Part shown: piece after piece, positions 19,201 through 31,341 of the stretch
How positions within the stretch are numbered: position 1 is the first letter of the stretch
How the letters are laid out: every line of letters begins with the position of its first letter
Assembly: GCF_030936135.1 (NCBI RefSeq)
Contig: NC_082598.1
Location: 30,250,687 to 30,314,686, forward strand
Source of the DNA: Gavia stellata
Lineage: Eukaryota > Chordata > Aves > Gaviiformes > Gaviidae
DNA length: 64,000 bases
Reading direction: 5' to 3'
Made by a program: the position numbers and the translations under genes
Notes under the pieces: generated by a model
Database searches by the model: none
Seen by the model: only the letters and a program-made list of their open reading frames with translations
What the model was told of the DNA's origin: nothing

Positions 19201-22200
19201 AAAAAATTGCTAAAAATGGCACTCCGTCTTACAAAATACTGCTTGGAGACTGCCTTGCAGAGACAACTAAAACGTGGAAAACACATGTCAAACCCAGGGG
19301 CTGCTCAGGCTTTGGTTGGCTCCATTTTGCTAGCGATTTCTCACTAATCCAAACTGCATTCCATAGGAATTGAAAACAAGATGTTTACAAGCCACCCTGG
19401 AAACTAGACTGATGTTTACGATGCAGCTGGTTACACAGCACTTCTTTGCAGTTTTTAGATTACCCTGTATAGCTGCACTACTCAGCAGATACCCGATTGC
19501 TCTTGTACACGCTCCTCCACCGTTAACAATGATTTTTAACATCTCAGATGCCACCACAGCCCATCTATCCTCCTCCTCTCCCTCCCCACTCCATTCATGT
19601 GACAGCTGCTGTAGTCAAGTTCTGCTGCCAGAGAGTGGAAGAGGCGAAGACCAGCTGCACAGACGCTACTGAAGCCTCACCATGGGAGTCATCCTCCTTC
19701 CAGGAGTCTGACAGCACATTCAAGGGCAGCAGAGACTTGGGGCTTTCTCTGTATCACCTGCTTCAGGCTACTTAAGGCATCTAGCAGTCAGATATCTATC
19801 AGAGATACCTGGCCTAGACCAGAAACTCGTACAGCTGTATCCAGGCTAATTTATCTTGCTCTTCAGCAATGCCAACGGACCACCAGGCTCACCACTGATA
19901 TGTCACTAGATGGTACTCAGACCCTTGACAGGCTTCTCCTGAGCATGCCTGCACTATGTCCTGTAGATGCACTGCCAGAGAGCCTGTAGCCTTTTGGACA
20001 GCAAATGTTTCTGTTTATAAAGAATACCAATAAATGAATCTATTGAGACATGATGAAAGCTCCTTCAGAATAATGCCAGTCTGTTCTAAACTCTCCAACC
20101 TGAGTTTGAACTTTTATTGTTGACTCTAACATGTGAAAAACAGACCCTTGGTGTCTCAGCACTTGTTGCCTACAGAATGTTTCACAGCAAAATCCTAACA
20201 CCATTCCTGTCCGTGTGGCTGTGGCTTCGTGCAGGTTTGGTACCGGTGCTATAGGGAACATTATCTAATGAATTTTCTTAGTCTTTGTTCAGATAGGAAA
20301 TGTACATTTAGAGCTGTTTTTACCTGGGTACCAGGTTTGCGTGTTGCTACCAGATCCTTCACCATCTTGACCTCGGAGACTGTCACTCCACCAATCATAA
20401 AGATGATCAGAAGAGGATAATCACCAGGGTGAGGGCGATTCACCTGTAAAATGAAGGAAAGCATTATTTGTAGTTGCTTAGTCCAACTCCAAACTTACGG
20501 ACTACCAGTGATCAGCTCGCTGGGCTGCTGGAGGAAGATTAATGAGGAAGCTGAGAAAGAAATATTCATGGAATGCTGGTTCCTGTAGCAGCTGAGAGGG
20601 AAATCAATGGGGATGATGCCCAGTTAAAACTAATGAACTGTTTCCAGGGAAATGGGAGTCTTCATGGCTTCCATTGAAACCTCGAGGAGTTTCTCGTAAG
20701 GTCTGAGGGCTTCTCCCTCCATTCCTTCTTCATTTCTTTCCTCCCTTTCCCAGAGTGGGAGGAGAGTACTTGGGAGGATGCACAGTTTGGCTACACGTAT
20801 GCATAGGGCTTTAAGGAAGGAGGGGTAAATAGCTACCCGGTAGAAGCAAGGAGTCCAGCCTAAACGTGCTAGAATCCCTGCCTGCGGTCAGCAATAGAAA
20901 GAATCATGAGTAATGTGCTTTCACCAGTCCAGTGAATAATCCTTTACAATTCATCCAATGAAAATAAATCAGGTTCATTATAGTATAAAATCAGTTTCCA
21001 GCTTGTTTCACTTCAGAGTTTTCAATACTTCTATGACTGGGGTGTAACTAATATAGAGAAACTTCAGCTCAAACAGAATACTTGTTTCATTTCCCCCCAA
21101 TTATTAAAATGGCACAAACATTCCACTTCAGTTAAGACTTTATAAAACCGTGTTTTAATTTTAAATGTGAAGGTGATGCTTTACATCAGTTTTCTCTTAA
21201 CCACCTCTAAAAGCTTGATTACTTTGCTGTTCCCTAGCAAACTCTTTCTTTCTTGATTAAAACACACTCCCCTGACAACGTCTTGCTCCAGTCTTTGGGA
21301 GTGATGTCAATGGAGCCCGTGCAATTGCTCTTGTCACACCACCTTTGAGTATGAAACACTCCAAATGTTTGGCTCTGAAAAGTGTCAATGAGAACAGTTT
21401 AATTTGCTCCTTTTTAGACTCTCCGCCCCCTCTCCCTCCACAAGCGTAGGTTTTTGACAGCATTCACTCGACAGAATGAAAGTGGTCATCAACCCGTGTT
21501 TGGGCGGAGCACAGTTCCTTTGCTTTCACCACCACGGCAGCTGTCTTTGACCCCTGTGGCTCCAGCTCCTGAGGGTACAGCTCTTCTTCTCCTCCTTGTT
21601 GTGGCTGCCCTGTATTTAGTCTTTGGGCAGTTTTTCATCCTGCAGCTCTGTCAGGCTTCGTGACTGGCAACCTTCAGAAGAGACTCTTCCCTTTGAAGCA
21701 AGCACGGGGCGGGGATGGTGCACTCTCTCTCCAGGCTAGCTGGCCTTTGATTACACAGGGCTCCCTGTTCAATGCTGCTCCCCAGGCAGGGAGCTCTTCA
21801 ACTCCCCGGGAGTTTGAAACTAGTACAATAAGCCTTAGATAGATATATTAGCAAGCGAGTATTTGTGTACTGGGTGTTTATTCTCTGAATCGCCCCCACT
21901 TTGGCAGCCATCTTCATTGAACTGATGGCACAGATAGCATATATACTACAATTAAACAGGCTGTCCTGCAATTCTGGTGCGATGTTGAGCAATTTTCCAT
22001 TTACACCAACAGACCAACTAAATGGATACACCAGAGCTTACAAAGACTTTCTCTACGCACTTTCCCACATCAGACTACTCACTTCTTACCATCTGCATAT
22101 AACATAGTGTCAACCTCAAATGAAAAAAAGTCCATTCCTATTACAAACACCATGAGGAATTTAAGTAAGACCTAAATATTTACTTACAAAGCAGGGCAGC

Positions 22201-25200
22201 TAGAGCTATTACTTGCTAAAATATTAGAGTATTTCATGCCATAATTGCTGTAAGCAGTGACACAAGGTTAAAGAAATAACCGCTCGCAAAGATGGTGAAG
22301 ATAAAAGTTGACAAAACGCTCTGCTATGGCACTTCAAGATAATACAGGAATTACTGTTTTATTCCTTTTCATGGATCTTTGCTCTTCTTAACCCTCTCGC
22401 CAGAGCAAACAGCTCCACTCCATCTCACGAAGCTTCTGAAAGACCCAAGACGTATGCAAAGAGCTCAAACTTCGGAAGCTTGCTATTGAATAAAGCCTCT
22501 CTTTCCTAAGAGAAACAGTTCACAGGCACCATTGACATCTTTGCTAGTGACAACAAACTCATCAGAAACATGCATGCATAACATTGGACATCCAATATAA
22601 AAGCATTAATCGGAAAACACAAGCTTTCATGGTAATACTACAGAGAAAATGGCTTGACAAATCATTTCCTTCAGTCAAAATAAACCTAGATCCAAACACA
22701 TGGTGCCTATATAAAACTTATTATTTTTCAGAAGACTAAAGTTCAAACCACAAATTCCAGAAATGCATATTAAAAATACTATTAGGCATGCAAACTCTAA
22801 ATTAAATTAAAATTGCAATGAAAAGGGTCTTGGAATCTGTAATTTTGTTATGCTATGCACAAGTGTTTTGAAGGAGGACAATACTTTGGGTACAAAATAT
22901 TTGGCTGTGTTAAGAATGCAAGTTTCTGCCAAGATGTTTTTGTTTGATAATACAACCACCCAAGGCTCTCTCTTTTGAAGGAACTGGCTGTGTGTAGCTA
23001 AACACAGCTGATTTTTGTGATACAGAAGAACTGAAACGGACTGCAACAAAACGTTGAGATCCTTCTGGGATCCTTCTAAAGTTCAGTTGGTTTGGGACAT
23101 TTCTGAGGCCTCTGAATCGCATTTACTGTGAAATCTAAATTTTGCAAAAATCCCCAAGTGAAATTCACTTTCAGTTCAAAAAGCCATGCATTAAAAAAAT
23201 TGGGACAGTTATCTTGGGCCATTAGAAAGACTAAGCAAGAAAAAAGCAAAAACCATTACATCGAGCGAAGGAGCCTGAAGGAAGGAGGAGGAATGGTTCC
23301 CTGTGCTAGCAGAGCATCCCAGCTGGACATTAGCCTTCTCTCCAGCTCTGAGCCCACCACTACTGCATTTCCTCAGGATGGTTAGAGGGCTCTTTGCTGG
23401 CGCACGTGTCTGCATGGAGGAGGGGTAGAGGGGGAGATGGGAAAGCCAGGTGACAGCGGTCAATAAAACTCTAAAACTGAAGCAGGAAGGGTTCGAGAAC
23501 AGGTTTGTTCTCATGGCAGATCACAAAACACAGCCTTTTCCTCTGAGGAAAGTCAGCAGAAATGAATCCTACTGCCCCACAAGGGCTATCGCTGCCAACC
23601 AGGACACCATCACCAATGCATCTGGTATTTGTGACCAACCAGAAACCAATTAATTTAGCTGAATAACTGGAAGAAGGAAAACACATTGATCACCAGAAAC
23701 TAAACTGCCATGCAAGGCACTTGGCATCAATGATACCAAGCTCAGACCATCATAAACCACATGTGTTCCAGAGCGGCAGTCAAAAGAGGAATCTTTGTGG
23801 CAGGGAAGGCTTTTCCCTTCACCTTCCCTGAGCTTCAAAACAAACACATCCACCAGAGAAACAACTTCTGGGTGAGAAGTATCTTTAAAAGTCTGTCCTG
23901 GATGAACACGTCTGAGTCCATCACTTACCAAAGCATGTTCATGTGAGTTGGCATTTATATTCAGGCATTGAGGAAGAAATAAAAATATAAGGAAGCTCAT
24001 GAAATAATTACAGTGCTGATGGTGCGGTAAGTGGAGAAGATCCTCTTGTGTGAGAAACACAGGCTGGTCAGCATAATTATCGAGCACTTGCCAACAAGCC
24101 AGGCTACAAACGAAATGAGCAAGCACGGACACATTTGTGAGGTATGTGATGATGCCTATGAAATATTCATCCTACATAAGGTTCACTTGCTCATCTGCTA
24201 TATATTCCTTACAGTAGGGTACATTTCTTATTGGCAGAGATGCAGGTGCTTACAGGTACATATTGCCATAATATACTTCATACTCTTACATAATACTCTT
24301 CAATGGAGAACTCAGGATGTGCAGTAAGACAGAGCTGAATGTACAGCATGCTAGCTACTCCACAGTTCATCTCTGTAGACATTTAACAAACACTTAGCAT
24401 AGACTAATTTGTAAAGCAGAGTAAACTCTTGTAGAAAGACTGTCTTAAAACATGCTAAGAGCATCCACAAGGCAATTTCTGACTAACAGGCTTCCTTCCT
24501 CCCCACTGCAAGTTGAACCTTATCAAGCTATAGAAAAGGCACTGAATATGGAGCATGACAACCTTCCTCCCCTGTGACACCTGTCTGTTCATGCTTCCCT
24601 CCTATCTCAAGGCTGCTTGGTGTCCTTAAAATCCTTTGATGAGGTGCCTTGTGGAATGCCATTTGGAAATCCAGGTAGGTTATATGAACTGGCACTCGCT
24701 TATCAATTTGCTTGTTGGGTGTCTGAGGTAAGGCTTCCCTTTAGCAAAGCCACATTGCCTCCTCCCAGACATATCATCCTTATTTAGGTGTCCAGTCTGC
24801 TCCATTCCTCCTGTTCAGCAGGTCCTCCCCATCTGTACTGTACCTGCAATGCGGTGCCTCAAGCTATTCCCAGCCCCCCTGCAAGGATTTAACTCTCCCA
24901 ACGGCCCCTTAAGTTCTGCTGAACAATATAAACTCAAATACATAAAATCAGCTACTGCCATATGATGGTATGACCTCAGGAAAATCTTACAAATGAGCTT
25001 GGGAAGCCTCGTTTACCTTCATGAACATGCTGAATCCAGTTTTAAGGAGGTCGGTGAGGCCTGATGACATGTGCTCAATATCAACAGGATCAGGTCGATC
25101 AGGATTACAGATCTCTTCCACTACCTGTTTCAGCAGCGGTTTGTAAGAAGCCTGCACAAAAAGAAAAACGTGCTGTGAGTAAACCTGTTTAGGCTTGGTG

Positions 25201-28200
25201 CAACTGCTCTTCTAAATGTTTTATTTCCATTAAAGGTAACAAAAATAATTATCCTAGAAAGGAAACCATTCAGAGAGTTAAAAAATTATCGAAGCAGCAG
25301 TGGTCTTTGTGACCTTGACCACAAATGGGGTGCCCCAGCACAGCATCAAACTGAAAAGACAGGAAGACAGCCACACATTTACTCTGCCCCATGTGTATTA
25401 TGTGAGTAAAGGGAGGCAAGGAAGAAAGGGGGCTTCTAGTTTCTCCAGAATCTTTTTGGAGGTAGTACAGAAAGGGATAGCAATAGGGATGACACTCTGT
25501 TGCCCATCATGCACCCAGAAGATCTCATTCCCTTTGCAATGATTGTACAAACACTTAAACAGGGATTTTTCGGAGGGGTTGCTTACTGACCACTCCTGCC
25601 TTCCCACAGGTGTCATGTCAGCACTGAAGCCTGGATATCAGCAGGGCTGGGAAGAGGCCAACCTGCCTGTTTGTCCCTGGTGGGAGAGCAGAGCTAAGGA
25701 GGCCCTCTTAGTCCTTCAGCTTCTACAGCCAGGGCACTTTACACAATACTTCCTCCTGTGGAAAACCTTGAGAAAAACAGGCCAAACAACCCCACTGATA
25801 CCATGCATGTCAGAGCTTCAGAGAAGTTACAGACCAGGAAGAGTGGAACCTGTAAAGGTGCAAATGGTCAGCATCCTGGAAGATCCACTTCCAAAGGATC
25901 CACCCTGCATCCCCTTCAGGGTCCACAAACCTGTGCTGAATATGAATCAGTAGCCTAGAAACTTCCACATTCCCTTACCAAGGTGTAAAGCACTCTGCCA
26001 TCCTGAAAAAGTTTCTAAGATAAAAGTTTTAGGGACTTGTGGAAAGACGCTCTTTACTGAAAATTCGACCTTAGTTGGTTTACAGATGTTTTGGTTTGCT
26101 GCTTTCAACTTTGCCTAAACTGCAACAGAACCACAATCGTTTCCGGAAGTGCAACAGTCTTAGAAAATTAGCAGCTGTCAAATTAGCACATTTGTTTTCC
26201 TTTGGGACTAGCCCAGGTATACATCATCCCCTAGATTTCTTAAGGGAATCAAGTGTATCATCATTCATTTTGTAAAGATGGTATCTACAAGAGACATCAT
26301 GCAAGATAAACATAAAAAGGGATGGAAAACAAAAAGCAAGCTGCTTGGCTTGGAACTAAAATTTTCTGCTGTAATTAAAGAAATGTTTTTCATCCAGCAC
26401 TTTACAGTGAGAAACAAAACTTACAGTTTTTGAATACAATCCTGTCAACAAGGATTTATACAACTCATCTAGCTCTTCTCACATCACATGCATAATTTTT
26501 AATTGAGCCAACAAAGCGAATTACAGCAGACATGAGCTGCAGAATCTTTTAGGAGAACAAGCCAAGGTTTGTGTAAAATCTAGTCACGCAATAAACAACT
26601 GTTTGAAAACACACATGCAGGCATGAAGTCCTATGTATAAAAATCTGTTTAATATCTTCATAGATGAGGAACAGAAAGACATTAGGAATGAAGTATTTTT
26701 GGAGTAGAGATCAAATCACAGTTAAACAGAGAGGCTTACTGGACAAAATTAAAGGAAAAATATTATCTGAATTCAGACAAAACTATGTACTCAAAAGATG
26801 TTAAAAATGTGCTATGATTTTGCATGTCTAAATTTTCAGCACCAAAACTCAGTGCGCTTCAGAACGATCCAATTCGGCTACACAGATATTAAAAGGCAGA
26901 TACTATGATCACGTACCTTTTTTTAGCTATGATAGTTTCAAATATTTTCAAAATATTTTATGACTTGAAATTCATCTATTACATTTTTAGGGAGTTTTAC
27001 TTTATTTTTTATACAACCCCCAATAGCTGCATTGATTTCTAACTCATATAATGAAACTTTTATCAACTCTAAATTTTGGCGGGGCACAAACTGTGTTTAA
27101 AACCGTTGTTAAAAACCTCAATGGCTATGGGACATACCTCAGACAAGATTATAAGGAGAAAAGGAGAGAGAAAAGAGAGAGAAAGAAAGAGAACGAGAAA
27201 AGAAGAGGGAGGGATGGAAGGAGGGAAAGAGGAAGAGAGGCACGGAGGAAGGGAGGAATATACTTGAGATCAAGATGAAGGAAAAGAACAGTAGTTACAA
27301 TATCAGGCAAAAGAAATACTCTCCTCTTGCATGGTCGCTACATGGAGTCGTTTGATAACCTGATGAAAGCATTCATTCATCATTTTATGTAAGACATATA
27401 AATGTCAATGCTACAAAAAGTCCTTCTAAGAGACTATCCAATTCCCATTTATTTATAGAAACCTTTTTTCAGTCTTAACAAGAAATGGAGGCTTCCCAGC
27501 TCCTAACAGATAAAGCAGAAAAGCACCTATAGGCTAAACCTATTCCCGTAACTAAGCTGGTCAGGGAATGTGTATGGCCACAGGAAGGGTACTACTTCTT
27601 CAGAGGAGCTAAACTGATCTCATGCAACCCACCTGCCAGTCAAAAGAGAGGTCCATTTGTAGAGAGCTGTATGTATGATGGAAAAAACCCCGTACTGCCT
27701 GCTTATTTCTGCTACTCTAAATCTCCTGAACTGCCCTCAGCATAAGGTTCGTCCTAGTCAAGCAATTAAATCTATCGCATAGCCAGATTAGGGGGCTGCA
27801 AGGTGTTAATACATCCCTTGCTGTGTTCCAGCACTTAGCCCTAAGCAAACCACCTGGGTTACATCCAAAGAACACACTGATGCCAATTACACTTCCAGTA
27901 AACTTTTAGAGGGTATTTTCTTTATCATCCCACTGCCCCCCCACTGAACTGTATTAAACGTTTAACAATTTTCCCCATTTCAGACACCAGACTGGTCCTA
28001 AGTGCCAGAAGACTTCAGTAACAGGTTTTCTCCACCTTAGCTTTCCAGTGACATTTTGCAACACTCCCGATTCCTGTTGTTACAAAGTATTGCTTAATTT
28101 GAACTACATGCCTATGAGTTTGGAAGGATTTTTTTCTGGCTCAAGGCTGGAATCAAGTTTTACAATCTCTCTCTAAATCACTGTATGTGCTTTCCGTTGT

Positions 28201-28900
28201 AAAACTCTATTTTTAACTGAAAAAGTTAAAACACTTTGGGAGAGATGGAGAGAGAGAAAAACACTGTATATTAGTCCTGATGACCTATAGGAATATCGTA
28301 GTTCAAGTGTTCATATTTTAGAAACAAAAGCTGCATTTTTCACCTATTTACAAATGGGACTGCCTCTCGCACTTATGGGAGAAAAAATACACAGGAATAT
28401 AGCTGCTGTATGGATGCATCCTGCTTTGCTATGCCATGAGAGGTCTTAGTCCAGGACCGTCTTGACCTAGAGCCCTGCCTTTCACAGACATTCATGTCAT
28501 ATCACACTGCTGCAGAACAAATCCCTAATTTCTTCCTCAGACAATTCTTTGTTGACATTGACACAGATATGCCTGAGTTTGGATGAAGGACTTGAGGAAG
28601 TTCTTGATGATTAGGTCAATTATAAAATCTATACTTAAATATCTTCCACGTGGGCAGAACACACAGAGGATTAGCGCATCAGCAAAATTAGTGCTGTAAT
28701 TTTGACAGCATGATAGAGAAATAACGTAAACAGGGAAAAGAAAGATCCACTTGCCTGGTGGGTGTTGCTGCCTGGATTATGTACGGAATTAAACTGTTTC
28801 ATGTGCATTCGAGCTCTTGCAATATCCCTGAGAGACCAAAAGATATTGTCCACTGCATCTATGGCTTTCTGAGATGTCAGGTTCAGTGACGAGTCACAGC
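16159..28900 (-). CDS. SCFD2: SCFD2, Sec1 family domain-containing 2 (C-terminal part, 4 exons)
   Basis: Four - strand exons (28755-28900, 25017-25151, 20324-20443, 16159-16251) splice in frame into 163 residues plus a split first codon, ending in TGA. They match the C-terminal quarter of SCFD2, a protein of about 680 aa. Diagnostic blocks are SLRDIARAR, PGSNTHQ, ASYKPLLKQVVEEI, DIEHMSSGLTDLLKTGFSMF, GGVTVSEVKMVKDLVA and ELLFATDRL. SCFD2 belongs to the Sec1/Munc18 family, whose members bind SNARE proteins and control membrane fusion; its own role is less well defined. The GGVTVSE block is typical of the Sec1 domain C-terminus. The 5' exons are outside the window or unrecognised. The gene runs towards RASL11B, tail to tail. 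The C-terminal tail (LQPDTDI) differs from the human tail as I recall it. The first intron shown uses a GC donor. Confidence 0.93.
16252..20323 (-). other. SCFD2: SCFD2 last intron
   Basis: About 4.1 kb between GTAAAA (donor) and TCCTTTCAG (acceptor) on the - strand. It holds short homopolymer and pyrimidine-rich tracts and no exon or recognisable transposon. Confidence 0.9.
20324..20443 (-). CDS. SCFD2: SCFD2 exon (second from last)
   Basis: This 120-nt, phase 0-0 exon encodes 40 residues from VNRPHPGDYPLLIIF through GGVTVSEVKMVKDL to KPGTQ. The acceptor is TTTTACAG and the donor CAG|GTAAAA. It holds the Sec1-family GGVTxSE-like motif and a short hydrophobic strand (PLLIIFMIGG). Confidence 0.96.
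20444..25016 (-). other. SCFD2: SCFD2 penultimate intron
   Basis: About 4.6 kb. It contains one stretch (about 24.6-24.9 kb) that looks like a decayed interspersed repeat. Nothing else is recognised. Confidence 0.88.
24600..24900 (-). repeat. Decayed interspersed repeat, probably CR1-related
   Basis: The + strand text (a 'ggaaatccaggtaggttat' stretch, then 'cttatcaattt', then a 'aaagccacattgcct'-like stretch) resembles a common reptile/bird interspersed repeat in reverse orientation. The resemblance is from memory and the copy is strongly diverged. Family assignment is uncertain. Confidence 0.35.
25017..25151 (-). CDS. SCFD2: SCFD2 exon (third from last)
   Basis: This 135-nt, phase 0-0 exon encodes 45 residues, ASYKPLLKQVVEEICNPDR through SSGLTDLLKTGFSMFMK. 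The acceptor is TTTGTGCAG and the donor AAG|GTAAAC. It is one of the most conserved segments of the protein. Confidence 0.95.
25152..28754 (-). other. SCFD2: SCFD2 GC-AG intron
   Basis: The intron is 3.6 kb and begins GCAAGT after CACCAG and ends TTTGTGCAG on the - strand. It includes a purine-rich tract near 27.2 kb. GC-AG introns are a known minor class spliced by the major spliceosome, and their donors usually pair unusually well with U1, as here. Confidence 0.88.
27153..27258 (+). repeat. Homopurine (GA)-rich low-complexity tract
   Basis: About 105 bases are almost entirely purine on the + strand (GAAA, GAGA and GGAA units), broken only by rare pyrimidines. On the transcribed SCFD2 strand it is a polypyrimidine tract deep in an intron. 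Such tracts can form triplex (H-DNA) and vary in length. Confidence 0.85.
28755..28900 (-). CDS. SCFD2: SCFD2 exon (fourth from last)
   Basis: The acceptor CTTTAG lies at 28901 onward. The exon starts with two bases (GC) that complete a split codon, then encodes 48 residues from CDSSLNLTSQK through DIARARMHMKQF to NPGSNTHQ. It ends at CACCAG and is followed by GCAAGT, a GC-type donor with otherwise perfect consensus. No alternative GT donor preserves the frame and the conserved NTHQ|ASYK junction. Confidence 0.93.
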
Positions 28901-30248
28901 CTAAAGAAATGAAGAAACACAGAGCTGAGTGAGTGAAAAACTTTCAAGTATTTTGATAAAAGCAGTAGCAAAAGGGTAACTGGGAGGAAATTTTAAATTG
29001 GTTTCATCATGTTACATTCCAGAAACTCAGGGGCCTGCGAGACAGCATGTCCTCAGCACGGCACGAGTTTCTGTAGCTAAGCAAGAAGCCATAAATCCTA
29101 GACAGCAAGAAAAGTGAACAGCACCTCTCTAACCATGTTTGTAAGCTAGATCATACAGCAATTTCATCGGCACAGGGTACGTTTTGCTCTTCACAGCAAA
29201 CAGAAGATCCCATGCTAGCAGGCCCTGAAGAAGAGCCCCATGTGGAAAGGAGCCAGCTGGCTTGCTGGTCTCCTCGGGGTGATGTTTCGCCATGCAGAGG
29301 GGAAGTGCTCCTCAGGCACCGTACCTGGGCCCTGGCTGGCAGCCTGCTGACTCCGAATGCATTTCCTACCTTTGTGACAAGAAAAATGGGAAAAGTCCAC
29401 GCTAAATACAGCGGAAATAATAGCTACACATTGGGAAGAGCTGTATTATCATAAAAAAGTCCTTATCCCTCAAAGTGGCACAGTTACTACTTTTAATGTA
29501 CTTTTCCAAAGCACTTCTGTTGAGATATAATGCTTATCTTCCACTGAGGCCAATCTCCATTTAGAGAACCACATACAAGGTCCCTCCAGGTAGCCAGGCA
29601 GTGCCTTGGCGAAGAGAAATTCTTATCCTTGGCTCCATCCCCCTTACCACAGGACCTACATTGCACAGAGGTGTAGGAAAAATGCTTTCTCAGCTGACCT
29701 GCTGATGAGAATTATCCAAGTCAGAGATAACTGGGTCACCTGGTGTTTGCATTGCCCTGACAACAGAACTCTACAGCTTTTGACATCTCTGTCCGCCTCT
29801 CTTCTCGCTTGACTCCTCATCCCCGTGGCGGAAGATCCAGCACAGAATAAACACACACTCACTCCTGCTTATCGTCAGTGACTTCTCCGGGGGATGCTGC
29901 TGTAGTGGTTTGTGTGTCCACCCCTGGTCCCTGCACCGGCAAACCTTTATGTCTGTGCAGAATCCTGCTGAGAGGATTGGGTCTCCCCGCAGGTCCCAGC
30001 AGCTGCTGGCTCACATCGTGCTGCACCAGCGGAGCCCAGCACTGAAAACAGACACCAAAACCTGTCGTGAAGGAGCCTGGATTTTTGGGTGGGGGGATTC
30101 TGAACAAACTTTCCTCTACAACTGACAGAGGACAGAATCCTTATATACTAAAGAAACAACAAAAAAGGCGGTACTTCCAAAATTTACAGGGAATTTGTAA
30201 TAGCTAATCTGGATCACTCTTTTACATCTTTGCATTCTGTACAGCAGA

Positions 30249-30279
30249 ATATATATATAATATATACACATACACACAC
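30249..30279 (+). repeat. (AT)n-(AC)n microsatellite, imperfect
   Basis: Alternating AT units pass into AC units with small interruptions. It is a probable polymorphic dinucleotide repeat inside the SCFD2 intron. Confidence 0.75.
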
Positions 30280-31326
30280 GTAGAGGTCTCAAATGATTCC
30301 TACAAGACGGTGATTAGACACTGAGCTTTCATTTTTCTGAATGTTATTTGTTGAAAGGCTCGAAGTTGGATCCCCAGCTGGTGCAGCAGAACAGATAAAA
30401 TGACTGTACTTCTGCAGGGCTACATCAAACCAAGCTGCTGAAGATTTATGCCATTATAACACACAAAGCAACGAAGCAAACACGAACTGGGCCTCGGTGA
30501 GTTCCATGTTGTAATTCTAAGGCAGACACTCATATATTTTTGGACCGAGCTCTTGAAAGGACTAATTTTTCTAATAACAGAAATATTTTTGTTGTCATGT
30601 ATATGCCAGATCTGCATGCTCTGATACTCTGATTAACCAAAGCTTAGTTTTTCATTTGGCCGAGGAACCTGTGTATTGTCAGTGAAAGCCCTGAACGCAA
30701 ACCCCACTCCACTGGTGCTCTTGAAATCAGAGAGCTGGCTCCTGCGAGTGATCTTGTGCTGGCTTATGTGCAAAGGGAACAGCGTCCAACAGCTGAAAAA
30801 AGTGAAACTGAACACCTCCTGGACAGATGAGGTAGATAAAGTCTGAGGTGATAAATCTTGGTTTATATTTATCACTAGTATAGGCAATATATTCAGAGAA
30901 GATCTTGTATTGTCGGTGTGCTTTTATCCTGCCCATGGGAAAATACATGAATGAGAAAACAGGGCAGTCCCTGTTAGCTCCCAACTCAGAGGCTGTGCAT
31001 ATTTAATAGCTAACATTTATAAAGCATTTTGAAAATGAAAATTAAAACGAAGAGCCATATCTCATTATTGTATTGCTATATTTTTCTTCTCTCCGAGAGA
31101 CAAGCTTTCTCTGTTTTAGCCACATTGGAGATAAGCAGCTCAGAATTAATGTAAGTGGTTACATTTTCTTTGTCCTCTCTTTAATCCTGTCTCAGCAAAA
31201 GCCATTGCTTTTGGCCAAGCCACCTCTGGAATGTTTCCTTTCGCTAGCGAACACAAGTCCCCCATGTTCAACAAGTTCAGGCAAGGTAAAAATCACATCA
31301 AGTTTGCTTTGCTTTGCACACTCTTC

Positions 31327-31341
31327 TTTTTTTTTTTTTTT
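31327..31341 (+). repeat. Poly(T) run, 15 nt
   Basis: A homopolymer T tract with pyrimidine-rich left flank. No retroelement body is recognised beside it. Confidence 0.65.

Noticed and set aside
28490-28620. Short - strand open frame (VNKELSEEEIRDLF) just downstream of the GC donor
   Set aside because: Only about 35 codons with no start codon, no clear donor and no known homologue.
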